64,000 nt of DNA from Bombyx mori (GCF_030269925.1 NC_085124.1:12834001-12898000), one strand, 5' to 3'. Shown: positions 24,507-36,247, counted from the stretch's first letter. Translations and numbers: made by a program. Notes: generated from the sequence alone by a model not told the origin.

Positions 24507-25025
24507 AATACCTATAACTAACCAATAAAAACGTGAAATAGTTATACATAATTTTTGAAACCGCTCCCACCGCCATTTGCATACAGATAATGCATAAATG
24601 CGAATAAACGAAGCCACAAATAATAATTTATGGGATATTTCGCATAAATTCCTTACCAGAAAACTATTTTTCGCAGCAAAACAACGAAGATTTTTTTCGG
24701 CAATAAGATTACACTAAAACTTCAATTTAAACAAAAAGAAAGAAAAAAAACTAAAGAATTCGAGATTCAAAATTTTTTTTTTCAAACAAAACAAACAAAT
24801 AATCGTGCCGTCATTCGTAATTCGTAGGGCTGACGGGGGCGCGTCGAATCGATTTTGTGTCCAGTAAGATTGGACACACCGCGCTGGTCTATTGTACGAA
24901 GATAATCGTACAGATGTTCCGTTTGTCGCTACGATTATCGATTATTGTAAACAAACGTTCTTACTTGTTAAGAAGTTATTTTATTCAATTTCGTTGCATT
25001 TTTTTAATGTTTTAATTAAAAAATT
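24507..25025. other. Intronic sequence without identified feature
   Basis: AT-rich intron with A- and T-rich runs and one CG-richer patch near 24820-24880. I see no gene or recognisable repeat. Confidence 0.4.
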
Positions 25026-25266
25026 TACTGGTGGTAGGACCTCTTGTGAGTCCGCGCGAGTAGGTACCATCACCCTGCCTATTTCTGCCGTGAAGCAGTA
25101 ATGCGTTTCGGTTTGAAGGGTGGGGCAGCCGTTGTAACTATACTGAGATCTTAGAACTTATATCTCAAGGTGGGTGACGCATTTACGTTGTAGATGTCTA
25201 TGGGCTCCAGTAACCAGTTAACATCAGTTGGGCTGTGAGCTCGTCCTCCCGTTTAAGCAATAAATA
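25026..25266 (+). repeat. BMC1-type 3' tail, complete tail
   Basis: Family A from ACTGGTGGTAGGACCTC to AGCAATAAATAAA, with few differences from the copies at 27674 and 49568. Confidence 0.85.
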
Positions 25267-26179
25267 AATTTTAGCACAGGATAGGCACGTATTGACGATT
25301 TCTATGGTATAATAAGAAAACCATGAGCGTCCTTACTCTGCAGGGTAGAGACTAGCTTCAACAGCATCCTGGCCATGATATTCTCGAGATTAGATGGACC
25401 TTTTCTCAGTTATTGTAGATAGGTCCATAAAATGTGCTCGTAATGGTAAAATATTTTAATTGTAATTGTATGTATGTTGTTCTTTTTTTTTTGTTACTGT
25501 ATCCTTACCTAGTAACATATTTTTAAGAAATCACTGTCACTAACATTAATATGGATTAATATTTTCCGGATTATGGATCCGTGCTTATACGGCTTATATA
25601 GTGTACAAACCACCAGTGAACTCAGCGAATGAAAATTGATAGTATTCAATGCTTACCCTCCATGCGTTAGAAATGAAGATGCATTATTCACACATCAACC
25701 CTATTTTATGTATTTATCAACATGCATCGTCTTTTGACCTCATAACTTAAGCATAGCATGGTCCCGGGACAACAGTCGATCCGTCACGCGGCAACCCTAC
25801 TAAACAGACAAACGTGACGAAATTCACGCAACGAATTCATTGAATTGTTTATTATGGAGAACTTCGTGATATATGAAGATGTATTTGATGATGATTGAGA
25901 TGGCAGATTTAACATTGCTAACAGATTATAATTAACACGTTCGCGTGAGCAACCTCATTTCTGAATATTGCTACTGTGGCGCACCTTTTTCCCTAACAAA
26001 GTTTAGCAGCGTCTAACAACGTCCCACCGTAATACTTACATCTTATTATGATGATTTTTTTAAAGGAATGCGGCGGTGTACGTTATGAAAATTGAATGTG
26101 TTGCGGCGCTATGTCGATGCGCCATAGGAATTTGCCCATAAAATAGACGTCCAAAGACGTTCGGACAAAATAAATATGA

Positions 26180-26594
26180 CTAGAGGTCCCGCAGTAGTCG
26201 AAATTCGACTATATTTAATTGGAATTGTAAATTTGTACACTATTATGATTGTATTTTATACTTCTATAATCACAAATTTCGCCAAGACTACACTATAAAA
26301 AATATTAACAAAGACAAACAATATTTAATCTCAATTTGACAACAGACGTCAAGAACAAAAGTTTGACAATAAATAGTATGCATGCGTCTGTGCGTCAAAT
26401 ACATAGTATGTAGTGTGCGTAATGTTTTCTTTATTGATTTAATGTATCTTTTATGCATTATTTTAAAAATATATTAGCATTGTGCAATTCTTCTCTATAT
26501 CCTCTATGAGTGTGAAAAATTTCATACTCCTCCGTCCGCGCAATTTTCGGAAAAAGGGATACAAAGTTTTTGCTTCACGTATTAATAAATATGA
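26180..26594 (-). mobile_element. Non-autonomous Helitron, copy 3
   Basis: On the minus strand it ends with a perfect short hairpin (plus 26195-26211, TAGTCGAAATTCGACTA) followed by CGGGACCT and CTAG. Its body matches copy 4 closely. A second CTAGAGGCCCG motif directly to its right (26599) hints at another, truncated end. Confidence 0.75.
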
Positions 26595-27217
26595 TTAATC
26601 TAGAGGCCCGTCATATGACGTTGCGCCATTTCATAATTGTAAGACGGTGCTCACGCGAACGTGTTAACGACCGTCCGTATTTGTGTACCATTATTACCCA
26701 TAACCATAACCATAAACGTTTGGAAGACCAATTAAAATTTTAGAATCAAAATAAAAAGGTTTTTAGTAAGTTTGTACGTGTCAACCCTCGGACAACTTCT
26801 CGGTCGTTGAAATAACTTCTGCCAGTTGCAAGTGAAGGAACTCCGATTGCGCGGGAAAACGCAGCGTTCGAAACGTGTAAATTTAATAATTCATTGTCGT
26901 ATTCATTGGCGACAAATTCAATTATCCGATGTCCTATACCGCGGCCCCCTCGATTCGCCCCGGATCGTGTCCCCGCGGTACCCACCGGTGTCCCCGGAGG
27001 CCCACACAAGCTATTCTATTAACCCGCCGCTGCGTGTTTACTAATTCATTTGACAATCACATTCGGTAATTATGTGACTAATCCCTGGGTGCTGTGTTTT
27101 CGTACTATTCGTGTAAGTGGATTTTGGGGATATACTACGATTTAAGGGTATATTAAAGCGATTATCTGAATGTATCGCATGATCGATTCGTTAATTTAGA
27201 TATTTAAAAAACAACAC

Positions 27218-27462
27218 TTTTTTTATTTATTGCTTAAATGGGTGGACGAACTCACAGTCCACCTGGTGTTAAGTTACTGGAGCCCATAGACATCTACAAC
27301 GTAAATGCGCAACCACCTTGAGATATAAGTTCTAAGGTCTCAAGTATAGTTACAACGGCGGCCCTACCCTTCAAACCGAAACGCATTACTGGTTCACGGC
27401 AGAAATAGGCAGGGTGGTGGTACCTACCCGCGCAGACTCACAAGACGTCCTACCACTAGTAA
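27218..27462 (-). repeat. BMC1-type 3' tail, inverted partner
   Basis: Minus-strand family A copy about 0.2 kb from the plus-strand copy at 27674-27918. The two are complementary over nearly their full length and could pair in a transcript. Confidence 0.85.
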
Positions 27463-27502
27463 TGTGTGTGTTGTGTATCACGTTAACGGTATTTACACAT
27501 TG

Positions 27503-27918
27503 AGACGTCCAGTGCATTCGTATGTAGCGATGCACCGGTGTTCGAATCCCGCAGGCGGGTACCAATTTTTCTAATGAAATACGTACTCAACAAATGTTCA
27601 CGATTGACTTCCACGGTGAAGGAATAACATCGTGTAATAAAAATGAAACCCGCAAAATTATAATTTGGGTAATTACTGGTGGTAGGACCTCTTGTGAGTC
27701 CGCACGTGTAGGTACCACCGCCCTGCCTATTTCTGCCGTGAAACAGTAATGCGTTTCGGTTTGAAGGGTGGGGCAGCCGTTGTAACTATACTTGAGACCT
27801 TAGAACTTATATCTCAAGGTGGGTGGCGCATTTACGTCGTGGATGTCTATGGGTTCCAGTAACCACTTAACATCAGATGGGCTGTGAGCTCGTCCACATA
27901 CCAAAGCAATAAAAAAAT
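27503..27918 (+). mobile_element. Composite SINE with tRNA-like head and BMC1-type tail
   Basis: The head contains GGTGTTCGAATCCCGC, a box-B-like RNA polymerase III promoter motif. It is followed by AATGAAATACGTACTCAAC and GATTGACTTCCACGGTGAAG, which are also found downstream of different sequence at 48286-48333. The family A tail (27674-27918) follows. The structure suggests a SINE that borrows the 3' end of a LINE so that the LINE's reverse transcriptase can copy it. Box A is not clear. Confidence 0.6.
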
Positions 27919-28168
27919 AAAAAATTGAGATACCTGTGGGCTCTGGTGGCTATTGGGGACCTATAGGCCATTAAAGAAAAGCCAAAAAAAAAACAAAACG
28001 ATAATACTTTTAGCGTTCGTTCTCTAAGCATCCCTGGTCAAATCAACTGATAAACCCAACACACGTCCTTCGCTCATTTGGCGATGCGCTTACAAAAGTA
28101 CACCAATATCAATGAGTTTATTGATTTTGATATTTGTGATTTAACACAACGCTATTTTCTTGTTACAG

Positions 28169-28259
28169 GCGTGTCTTCTTTGGAAGCAGCAAAAGACTTC
28201 ACGGTAGACGGCCTCACAGGATACAATGGAAAGAAGAAGAAGAAAAAACGTAGACATAG
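28169..28259 (+). CDS. Vsx: Vsx homeobox gene, exon before homeobox (91 bp)
   Basis: This internal exon encodes the segment just before, and the first residues of, the homeodomain of a Vsx/Chx10-type transcription factor, a nuclear DNA-binding protein of eye and interneuron development in animals. The acceptor is TTGTTACAG and the donor AG then GTAACT. The frame reads VSSLEAAKDFTVDGLTG and YNGKKKKKKRRHR, and the basic run is the N-terminal arm and nuclear localisation signal of the family. The exon starts with two bases and ends with two bases of split codons; the ending completes AGG (Arg) with the first base of the next exon. Its 91-bp length means skipping would shift the frame. An apparent upstream continuation of the open frame to 28078 is intron. 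Inverted BMC1-type tails lie 250 bp upstream and 610 bp downstream. Confidence 0.88.
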
Positions 28260-28588
28260 GTAACTATAAATTTTTACTGATCAGAAATATTCCTCAGGGA
28301 ATCCATGACGAACAGAAAAGTCGTAGATTATTCTGTTTGGACGATTAGAAAAAAAAATGCTTCGTAATCTTTAACATGTTGACTCTTTTCTTTTGTTTGA
28401 CAAACATTGTGACATTGAGGCATACCTACCATAATTCTACAATTGTATTTTGGTTAATGCATTGCACAATCACCACGCCCCACTGGGCGGTCGAAATACC
28501 TTTTAGCCTCCTTCGTTGTGTAATTTTCATGGTCAAAGTTCTGATGTGACTATATAATTTCAAAGAAAAGTAAAGTACATAAGATACA

Positions 28589-28693
28589 ATACACTTGCTG
28601 GAGCTAATGTTAGCAAGTCCTCCTTCTGAGCTAATTTACCAGCCAACACCTAGTCGGAATAGCCCCATAGACTACCAAAGAATCGGTAGAGAG
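28589..28693 (+). repeat. Family C repeat, very diverged
   Basis: Only the end portion is recognisable (CTTGCTGGAGCTAATGTTAG, GGAATAGCC). It lies within the 0.95-kb intron between two Vsx exons. Confidence 0.4.
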
Positions 28694-28871
28694 AAAATAT
28701 ATAACTTAACGCTTACTTAAAATGGGCCATCCCTTTGAATCGTGACACACAATTGGTTCACAAGCAAAAATGGGCAGAACGATAGTCTGGTCCTAAGTAG
28801 AATCATCACACGCTTTTCCACTAGCAATGTTTTTTCACTACTAACAAGGACAATTTACCTCTGCCAGTAGG

Positions 28872-29118
28872 TTTTTTTATTATTTTTTTATTGCTTAGAT
28901 GGATAGACGAGCCCACCTGGTGTTAAGTGGTTACTGGAGCCCATAGACATCTACAACGTTAGTGCGCCACTCACCATGAGATATAAGTTCTAAGGTCTCA
29001 CTATAGTTACAACGGCTACCCCACCCTTCGAACCGAAACGCATTACTGCTTCACGGCGGAAATAGGCGAGGTGGTGGTACCTACCCGTGCGGACTCCCAA
29101 GAGGTCCTACCACCAGTA
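28872..29118 (-). repeat. BMC1-type 3' tail near homeobox splice site
   Basis: Minus-strand family A copy ending only 86 bp before the homeobox exon. It is inverted relative to the copy at 27674-27918, with the 91-bp exon between them. Confidence 0.85.
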
Positions 29119-29204
29119 TAAACTTACCAGGTAAACTTTACCATTCCGCTTTATGGACTCGTTGCTACCCATTTCTACCCATCTGTGTTCTGTTTCTGCG
29201 GCAG

Positions 29205-29328
29205 GACGATCTTCACCTCCTATCAGCTGGACGAACTGGAGAAGGCCTTCAAAGATGCTCACTACCCCGACGTGTACGCAAGAGAAATGCTGTCCTTGAA
29301 AACCGACCTGCCCGAAGATCGGATCCAG
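29205..29328 (+). CDS. Vsx: Vsx homeobox exon (homeodomain residues ~6-46)
   Basis: The exon encodes 41 codons, from [18 protein letters not shown] through [18 protein letters not shown] to EDRIQ. These are helices 1 and 2 and the start of helix 3 of a paired-like homeodomain. The motif [11 protein letters not shown] and the preceding RRHR are diagnostic for Vsx/Chx10 proteins. Acceptor TTTCTGCGGCAG and donor CAG then GTTAGT are good. The donor lies between homeodomain residues 46 and 47, an intron position widely conserved in paired-class genes. The DNA-recognition half of helix 3 (the WFQN region), which should be on the next exon, was not found downstream. Whether it is orthologous to Vsx1 or Vsx2 cannot be told from this exon alone. 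Confidence 0.95.
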
Positions 29329-29386
29329 GTTAGTGAAACGATGTACAATCTACCACGTCTATCTGATACTGGATAATCATTTTAAA

Positions 29387-29676
29387 CCCCGGTAACCGTA
29401 CTCGTCGAACTCGACAAAGAGGTCGACGTGCAACCTAACTTATTCATCAACCCGCTGAGTTTCTCGCCGGATCTTCTCAGTGGGTCGCGATTCCGATCCG
29501 GTAGTAGATTCATTCGCGAAGCAATTGCTTTTGAGTTGTTAGGTCTCGTTCAGAGGCGCTCGGGCAGTTGTTAGCAAATCCCACCCCTCCTGGCTGAGCC
29601 TTCGCTCGACCACCTGTCCTGATGAAGCTGGAAAGGCCTCCGGGCCACCAGTAATCTTTCAATCATAAAAAAAAAA
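29387..29676 (+). mobile_element. Jockey-like LINE 3' end, 5'-truncated
   Basis: It matches the 3' untranslated part of the LINE at 42879-43883 (CGACAAAGAGGTCGACG, CCGCTGAGTTTCTCGCC, CCTCCGGGCCACCAGTAA, CTTTCAATCAT then poly-A). It inserted 58 bp downstream of the homeobox exon. Confidence 0.8.
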
Positions 29677-30925
29677 CATTCTAAGATGCTGTGACTGATG
29701 TAAAGAGATCACGGATATAGTATGTCATGGTTTTTGCTGATATTTGAAATGAAATCAAAAGTCCAGGTTTTAAGCAAGCTCATTTGATCTTCGGTGAGCT
29801 TGTATGCTGTTCTATTATGCTCGTATGCTGATCAACTCCTCATCAACTCAAAGTGACAGGTGGCTCGTAACCCTATAAAAGGTTTTTGCCAACCTTAATA
29901 TCAGTAACTTTTAATTGGTTCAGAACTCAGAGCATTTAAGGACTGCGAGCGCTAAACGACGAACCACTGTTAAAAGTCTGCTCATTTTTAAAACGCTTCA
30001 GCAAGCTTGTAGGAAAAATCGTTTTCATTAAAAAAAACAAATTCATCCCATAAACGTTATTTTACGGCATTAAATGTTTTCGATCCAAAAATTATAAATG
30101 TGATAGACATATTATTAGCTATTTCAAGCCCTTTAAAATATCACTGTTAGAGGGACGAAGTATGACCCTAAAAAAATTGTTTTTTTTTTTCATCAGTAAT
30201 TAATTAATTTATTATAAAAAAAATAAACACAATATTCCTAACCTAAAAGTACATGTTATTATCCGCAACATACTTCGTCAGGTTACAGAAATAAAGTTAT
30301 CAGCAACATGCTTCGTCAAAAACTCTGATTGTGTAACTAGCCTAATCAATCATATTTGTTGTGAAATATCTAATAATACGGTACATTTCTTGACAGACTT
30401 TTACTTAAGGCTGCTAGTGGAAACCACGTCGTCTGTACCCTGTGTTATTACACTTAATATCCCTTGGACGTTATGCGTATGTGCCTGCGTCAAAAAAAAA
30501 CTACCGAACATGACAATGCACAACGCTGCCTCCAAAATCGAAGACCTCGCGAAACCGTAGATACGACAGCAAATGATTTTTTGCGAACACAATGACAATG
30601 CGTCCTTAATCTTGGATTTAAGAGTGGCGCAAAAAAAACCCGTCTATTATGCCCTTATTATGCCGTCAATTGCCATCGATTGCTGTCAGCGGTTGTAACA
30701 CGAGACCCGACCAGGGGGATCGAATGCCGCTTAAAGTTTTAGATTGAGTTGCACATTTTCTTAGTAAAGTATTTTTTTAAAGTTCATTTTTTTAATTCGC
30801 TAACTTGGACAGCGGATTACATATGATTCAGTTATAGGTGATTAGTTAGCAATGCCGGTTTTTTTTTTTTTAAATGACCAGTATCATGAATAATATCACC
30901 TTTTTTTCTAATGCTGGTAACTTAA
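29677..30925. other. Downstream Vsx intron or intergenic DNA
   Basis: No gene was identified. The stretch 30040-30170 repeats the AT-rich segment at 21906-22020. Short frames such as 30401-30598 (minus) have no recognisable product. Confidence 0.45.
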
Positions 30926-31086
30926 AAGGCTATTCCAACTACGACCGGACGGATAGGTGAGCTCACGGGCTCAACCTGAGAGAATTTGCTAACACTAGCC
31001 TTAGCAAGAAAGAGCAGGGCTTCGTCGAATCTACTACCGGATCAGAATCGCGACCCATTGAGAAGATCCGGCGAGAAACTCAGTGG
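30926..31086 (-). repeat. Family C repeat, short form
   Basis: Minus-strand copy bounded by CACTGAGTTTCTCGCC and TTGGAATAGCC on the reverse strand; one of the better preserved short forms. Confidence 0.7.
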
Positions 31087-32181
31087 ACTACAAAATCACT
31101 ATTCAACGAGATATGCAAATAGATATTTTAAACACTATGTTTTTAGGGTTTTTTCCCACGATTTTGCTTTTATTGGGTTCTTGATATTTCGACGTGATGT
31201 GTAAGTTTTATTGTCACAGGTAAACCTACCCTATGTGGATAGCCGTTAAAGTCTAAAACAATTCGTAGCAAAACCGATACATATACCCTAGAGTAGTACT
31301 TGGACAATCGTTCTACGATAGATAATGGTATTTATGCGAGTATCTTTAGTTGACTAAATTCGTTGCTAATCGCCAAAGAGATTAAAGTAGGAGTACCTAC
31401 CTGTGATTAAAAATACCTACTCACACTTAGTTTCAGATATTGTTCGTTATATTCGCTCTGGATTTGAAATGTTTCACAAATTGAACTTTACAACATCCAG
31501 TATTAGATCTTCCAAATTCTTCTGGCCCGATAACTCGAAGTGGGCTCAAAAATAAGATCGTTTCATTCTTGCCGATCCTGTACTCTCTCTTACCAGTTAG
31601 TAGCTACAACTTGACCAAGATATTTATTTAGATTTACCGGTCTGCAGCCATTTGATTGTAGCAAATTAAAAAGTTAAGGAGTTTCCAAAAAAAGAAAAAC
31701 TGAAACGAATTCCTTGTGGCTACGAATTGAATAGATAAATTAGTTTGAAAATACCGATTGACTTTGCCAATATAAATACCTACTGAAGCCTAAATCACTC
31801 CTATAAAACTCACGTAGAAACTAAGCAATAGAACCTTTAAAGAGATTTAAAATATAAATTCAATAGAAAAAAAAATGTATGGTCGATTCAATACAGGATC
31901 CGTCAGTCAGTAGGTACGGCTCACGTCAATGTTGTCGTGCATTCGACACCGGCGCAGGGCAATACGATATTTTGCGTAAACAATCACAGAATGATTCGCG
32001 GAAGGAAGTTTTTTTTGTTCGTGAACTTTTAGAAATATTTTAGAAGCGATTTAACGGACGATCGAATTGCATTCCGCCCTTATTGTGTGTTGTGATTCGG
32101 GAATATAAAAACTAATTGATTGATTAATTTGTTTATAACAAAAACATGTGTTTTATTGTGTGCGTTCTCGCTTACTTAATA
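31087..32181. other. No identified feature
   Basis: AT-rich single-copy-looking sequence with no gene or recognisable transposon. Confidence 0.4.
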
Positions 32182-32480
32182 CTAGATGATGACCGAGATT
32201 TGCTCGATTTTTTTTTGACAACGCCATCTTGTTGTGTCTTTAAAGCGGTTAGTTGCCCTCAATTAAGAAAATAATATTATTATTCACCAATAGATGTCGG
32301 GAAGAGTTGATTATTGAAAATGCGAATAAAACAACATTTTCTGAACATAAATCGTAGCTAGATCGATTTATCGCCCCCGAAATCCCCTGTATACTAAATT
32401 TTATGAAAATCGTTGGAGCCGTTTCTGAGATTCAGATTATATATATACATATTTATATTTATTAATATACAAGAACTGCT
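32182..32480 (+). mobile_element. RTE-like LINE or related SINE 3' region
   Basis: Starts ACTAGATGATGACCGAGATT, contains TTATGAAAATCGTTGGAGCC and GTTTCTGAGATTCAGATTAT and ends in a TA-rich short-repeat tail. These blocks are common in lepidopteran RTE-derived repeats. No protein coding remains. Confidence 0.55.
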
Positions 32481-32641
32481 CGTTTAAAGGTATAAGATAA
32501 AGGTTTGCTATAAAGGACCATTCGATCAGTCCATCGTCGTATAGTACCTACCGAAGATGATTTGGAATAAATTACGCGGAAGAGAAGCTGTAACTACAGC
32601 GACAAAATTAAGATCAAAAATACTTTTGTTAGTATTATTGC

Positions 32642-32736
32642 CGCTGAAGGCATGTGTCCCCTTTCACGGTGAGTAATCATAGATGCTCAAAGACTAGGGC
32701 AACGCCAGAAGCGCAAACAAGCCGCCGCCTAATACT
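32642..32736 (-). repeat. Bm1-type tail, degenerate
   Basis: The reverse strand keeps a mutated GGCGGCTTG and a GTTGCCCTAG-like version of the Bm1 tail. It is an old copy. Confidence 0.4.
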
Positions 32737-33147
32737 TATTTTATGTTAAGACTAATTTTCCTCTGTAAACACCCTATTTACCATCGTATAGGTATCTGAG
32801 ATGCAAATTACCTGTCTGAGTAATTGTCCGTAACTAAACAATACGTTCAGATATTCTTTGTCGGTAAATCAGCACAGGACTCTTTAAAAAGTGTATAGAC
32901 TACAGATTTTTTTTTTTCATTTACTCTAAATTTCCTCACTGAGCAACATTTTACAAAGACAATAAAACTAAACTTACATTTTTAAAAGATTCTATATACA
33001 CATACTTATACTAATTTACTAATTTTAAAACACATTGCAGTAATAAATATTTCATTTCATATACCTAAAGACTACCTATGTAATCTACAATCAATTATTA
33101 ATTCGCTTACTTGTTTAGAAAACGCATCGTTTTTTAAAAGCTAATTT

Positions 33148-33403
33148 TTTTCCTACCTGTACTGATAGCCTTGAGAGAGTATTTCAGCTTCTCCTTGACG
33201 TGTAGGTGAGCTCACGGGGCTCAAGCCGTGTGTTGCTAGCACTGGCCCTAGCAAGAGCAGTGATTTGCAGAATCTACCACCGGATCGGAAACGCGACCCA
33301 CTAAGAAGATTCAGCGAGAAACTCAGTGGGCTGTGTCTATGGGTTAATTTACTCGTCGAGCCCTTCGTTGCAAGCGACGGGTTCGGCGAGGACGGTAACC
33401 GGA
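33148..33403 (-). repeat. Family C repeat, long form
   Basis: It reads on the minus strand with both the long GC hairpin (33353-33393) and the CTGAGTTTCTCGCT core, ending in AAGGCTATCAG on the reverse strand. Confidence 0.8.
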
Positions 33404-34427
33404 AAGCTAATACTCAATTCTACTCGAACCCGACACTCCCAGTCGAATTGACATCGAGTTGACATCGAGTTGAAATCAAGACAAAACCTCTCGCAGCCAT
33501 TTAGCGACGGTATCCTTTGCGGTTCCCAAACTTCAAATCCGTACAACATTTTAACGTAACCAATCAATCAAATCAATAACCAGCCAACCATAAGACATAT
33601 CCGGTTTTTTTATCCGGTTACTTTGATTGTGACAATCTTAATTATTAATAGTTATTTTTTTTCCCGGGCGACTTCATCGCACGAAACGACTGAAGTATCG
33701 CTCGCCCTCGGAAAACCGGGGGGGAAACACAAATAATACCCCACCACTCCGGTCGACATTTATGAAAATTTCATTTCGCATCTCGAACAAAGTAAAATGA
33801 ACCCTAATTCGGATGTGGCAAAGTCTTGAACCACCTAATTGAGTTTACGTTGATAATTTGATTTGTGGATCTTGTGCGGTCGCGTTTAGAGTCGATTTTC
33901 GTTCGTAATGATATTTCGTTGTAATGCCTCAGTAGGCTACCCCAATTTTGTGTTTGTGAGACGTGGCCGTAAACGGATTATTATGCAATCAAACGTCTCG
34001 TGGATACGTTTTGGAGAAAAAATCGATTTCTCTCTCCATATCGATATAAACGATTATGTATCGATCTTGAACGATTTAAAATAAAGTTGCAACACTTTAA
34101 GTTAAATGCAAAATAGGTGAGTCTTTTCCCTAAAAATTATACGTCATGTCTGCTAAGGCAACAGAAGGTCAGGTGGCTCTTGCAAATATGTAGATATTTT
34201 AAAACAACATAACAAATTATACTGAAATCAATTTCACCACGAGTGATGTCATTTCGGACTGAAATAACGAGAAAAACATATTTTCTACATTAAGTGCTTA
34301 CATTAAGATTTTTATCGAATTCAGATTAAATTTAATAGAAATATCGGGTCAGTAGGAATACCTACATATTTACAATGTGCCAGTTTTAAAGTTAAGTACT
34401 AGTTGTACTACTAACAAACAAAGCTCT
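33404..34427. other. No identified gene; GC-rich patch at 33660-33760
   Basis: A GC-rich patch with CCCGGGCGACTTCATCGC and a run of G near 33720 sits in otherwise AT-rich sequence. CCGGTT motifs occur at 33600-33620. No coding signal was seen. Confidence 0.35.
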
Positions 34428-34639
34428 ACTGGTGGTAGGACCTCTTGTGAGTCCGCACGGGTAGGTAGGTACCACCACCCTGCCTATTTCTGCCGTGAAG
34501 CAGTAATGCGTTTCGGTTTGAAGAGTGGGGCAGCCGTTGTAACTATACCTATTACCTTACTTAACGAGACCTTAGAACTCATGTCTTAAGGTGGATGGCG
34601 GCATTTACGTTGTAGATATCTATGGGCTCCGGTAACCAC
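34428..34639 (+). repeat. BMC1-type tail, 3'-truncated
   Basis: Family A copy starting ACTGGTGGTAGGACC but stopping after CTATGGGCTCCGGTAACCAC, without the A-rich end. A later deletion probably removed the end. Confidence 0.75.
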
Positions 34640-35998
34640 GAAAACGTATTCCAAAACGACGGAATATGTGGAATCTGTGGCCTAATAAAGTCAAAATACT
34701 TTATCATATGAAATGATATTGTAGTGACAGTTAATTGAAATAGTAGGTATGCATTATGTGTTAAAAGGTTACTTTTAATGTAAAAAAGGCAATTGTATTG
34801 CGCACTATCATGTTGATTTTGTTAAATTTCGCTCATTATTCTAATGATTAGCACTAAAAATAATGATTTATGACATTGGCTCTGTAAACAGGATCTCAGT
34901 TATAATGACAAAACCAACCTTAATTTAATTGCTTAAAGGATTAAGCTGTAAGAGTAATTTAACGATATCTACGACTCGCCAGAAGAAAATAGTTTATTAT
35001 TACTTATTTTAACACTAGTTCGTTTCAAAGACTAATTATTATTTTCATGGCGAAATATTTATCATATTAGGTATCTATAGGTATCAAAGACTACACATTC
35101 ACGAAATCAAAATAATAATAATACGGAACATTGAAATCTGAATATTATAAATAATCAGATATAAAAAATTTATAGTTCATTTTAAGACTTGCTTCGAACA
35201 AAAAGAAAAGGTAATTTAAGACGGCTGGTGAATTCGCCTGAAAACCACACACTGCTTACGAGATTATTGACAAACTCTACTAACGCCATCTCTTATTCCA
35301 GTCAGGCAACTACGCGTAGCTATGGCAACCGCGCGCTGATTGGCCACTTCGACAAAAACATCGCCGAACAAAAAGCTGGAACCGCCAAGAATATGTAGGG
35401 AAATCTCAATCTTACGCTTCTGCGTTTAAAGATGTAAATTAATTAGCGTTATCGTTGCATTGATTGCGTTACTTCCGGGTGGGTACGATGATTAGCTCCG
35501 CCCTTCGCAGTGGCATGGCGGACCGGTTTTATCACGACCCGGTTTGTCTTTTTACGGCGTTTATTCACAATGTGTACTTATGTAGGTGTGTACTCACGCC
35601 TTACGCATAATAAATTTCTTTTAATATTATTAGTTCTTACGGTCTAACTTTACTATTTGCTTGTTTAAATCGGATTTTAATTGAGCTTTATTGATTCAAG
35701 CAGTCTTTATTGATACGGTCAATATAATTTAATTGGTAATTTATCAGTTATAATAAGATTTAAACACGGTGATAATTTAATTTTGGGGTACATTTATGTT
35801 TCGTCGAATAAATTAAAGGTGTGACTAAATTATAATTTTACTAACTAGATTTAGATATAAAGATTAATTTATTTGTTCGTATTTAAAGTATGTATTGAAA
35901 TAACTTTTTTTCTAATATTCATTTGGAAATTATAGTACTTAGGTGTTTCCTACATATTGTAGGCAACGACTTGACTATAACTCCGGTATTACTGAGTG
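34640..35998. other. No identified gene
   Basis: AT-rich sequence with one GC-richer block at about 35265-35400, which includes a CCAAT-like GATTGGCC, and a pair of CCGGTTT motifs at 35521-35550. The frame at 35189-35398 resembles no family. Confidence 0.35.
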
Positions 35999-36068
35999 CA
36001 TGAGCGACGATGATTACTTACCCTCAGGTGGGCCGTATGTTCGTCGGCTCGAGCGAAATCAAAAAATA
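35999..36068 (+). repeat. Bm1-type tail, degenerate fragment
   Basis: Contains CCCTCAGGTGGGCCGTATG and TTCGTCGGCTCG, a shortened family B end. Confidence 0.55.
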
Positions 36069-36247
36069 CTAGCTTCATAAATAAACGCCTAAGCTCTCTC
36101 AAATACATACATACCTAGATTCAATGTTTAGCTTAAACGAACCTTGAAAAAGACTTCTATTCAGTGAGATATATTCAATGATGGTAAGGTACCATCTAAT
36201 ACCTAACAGCTAAATTACCTAAAACTCTAGTCTAAATGATCTATGGC

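Noticed and set aside
26746..27044. Opposing open frames in a GC-rich patch, possible small gene
   Set aside because: Neither strand encodes a recognisable protein and no splice or codon evidence supports one; at most a regulatory patch.
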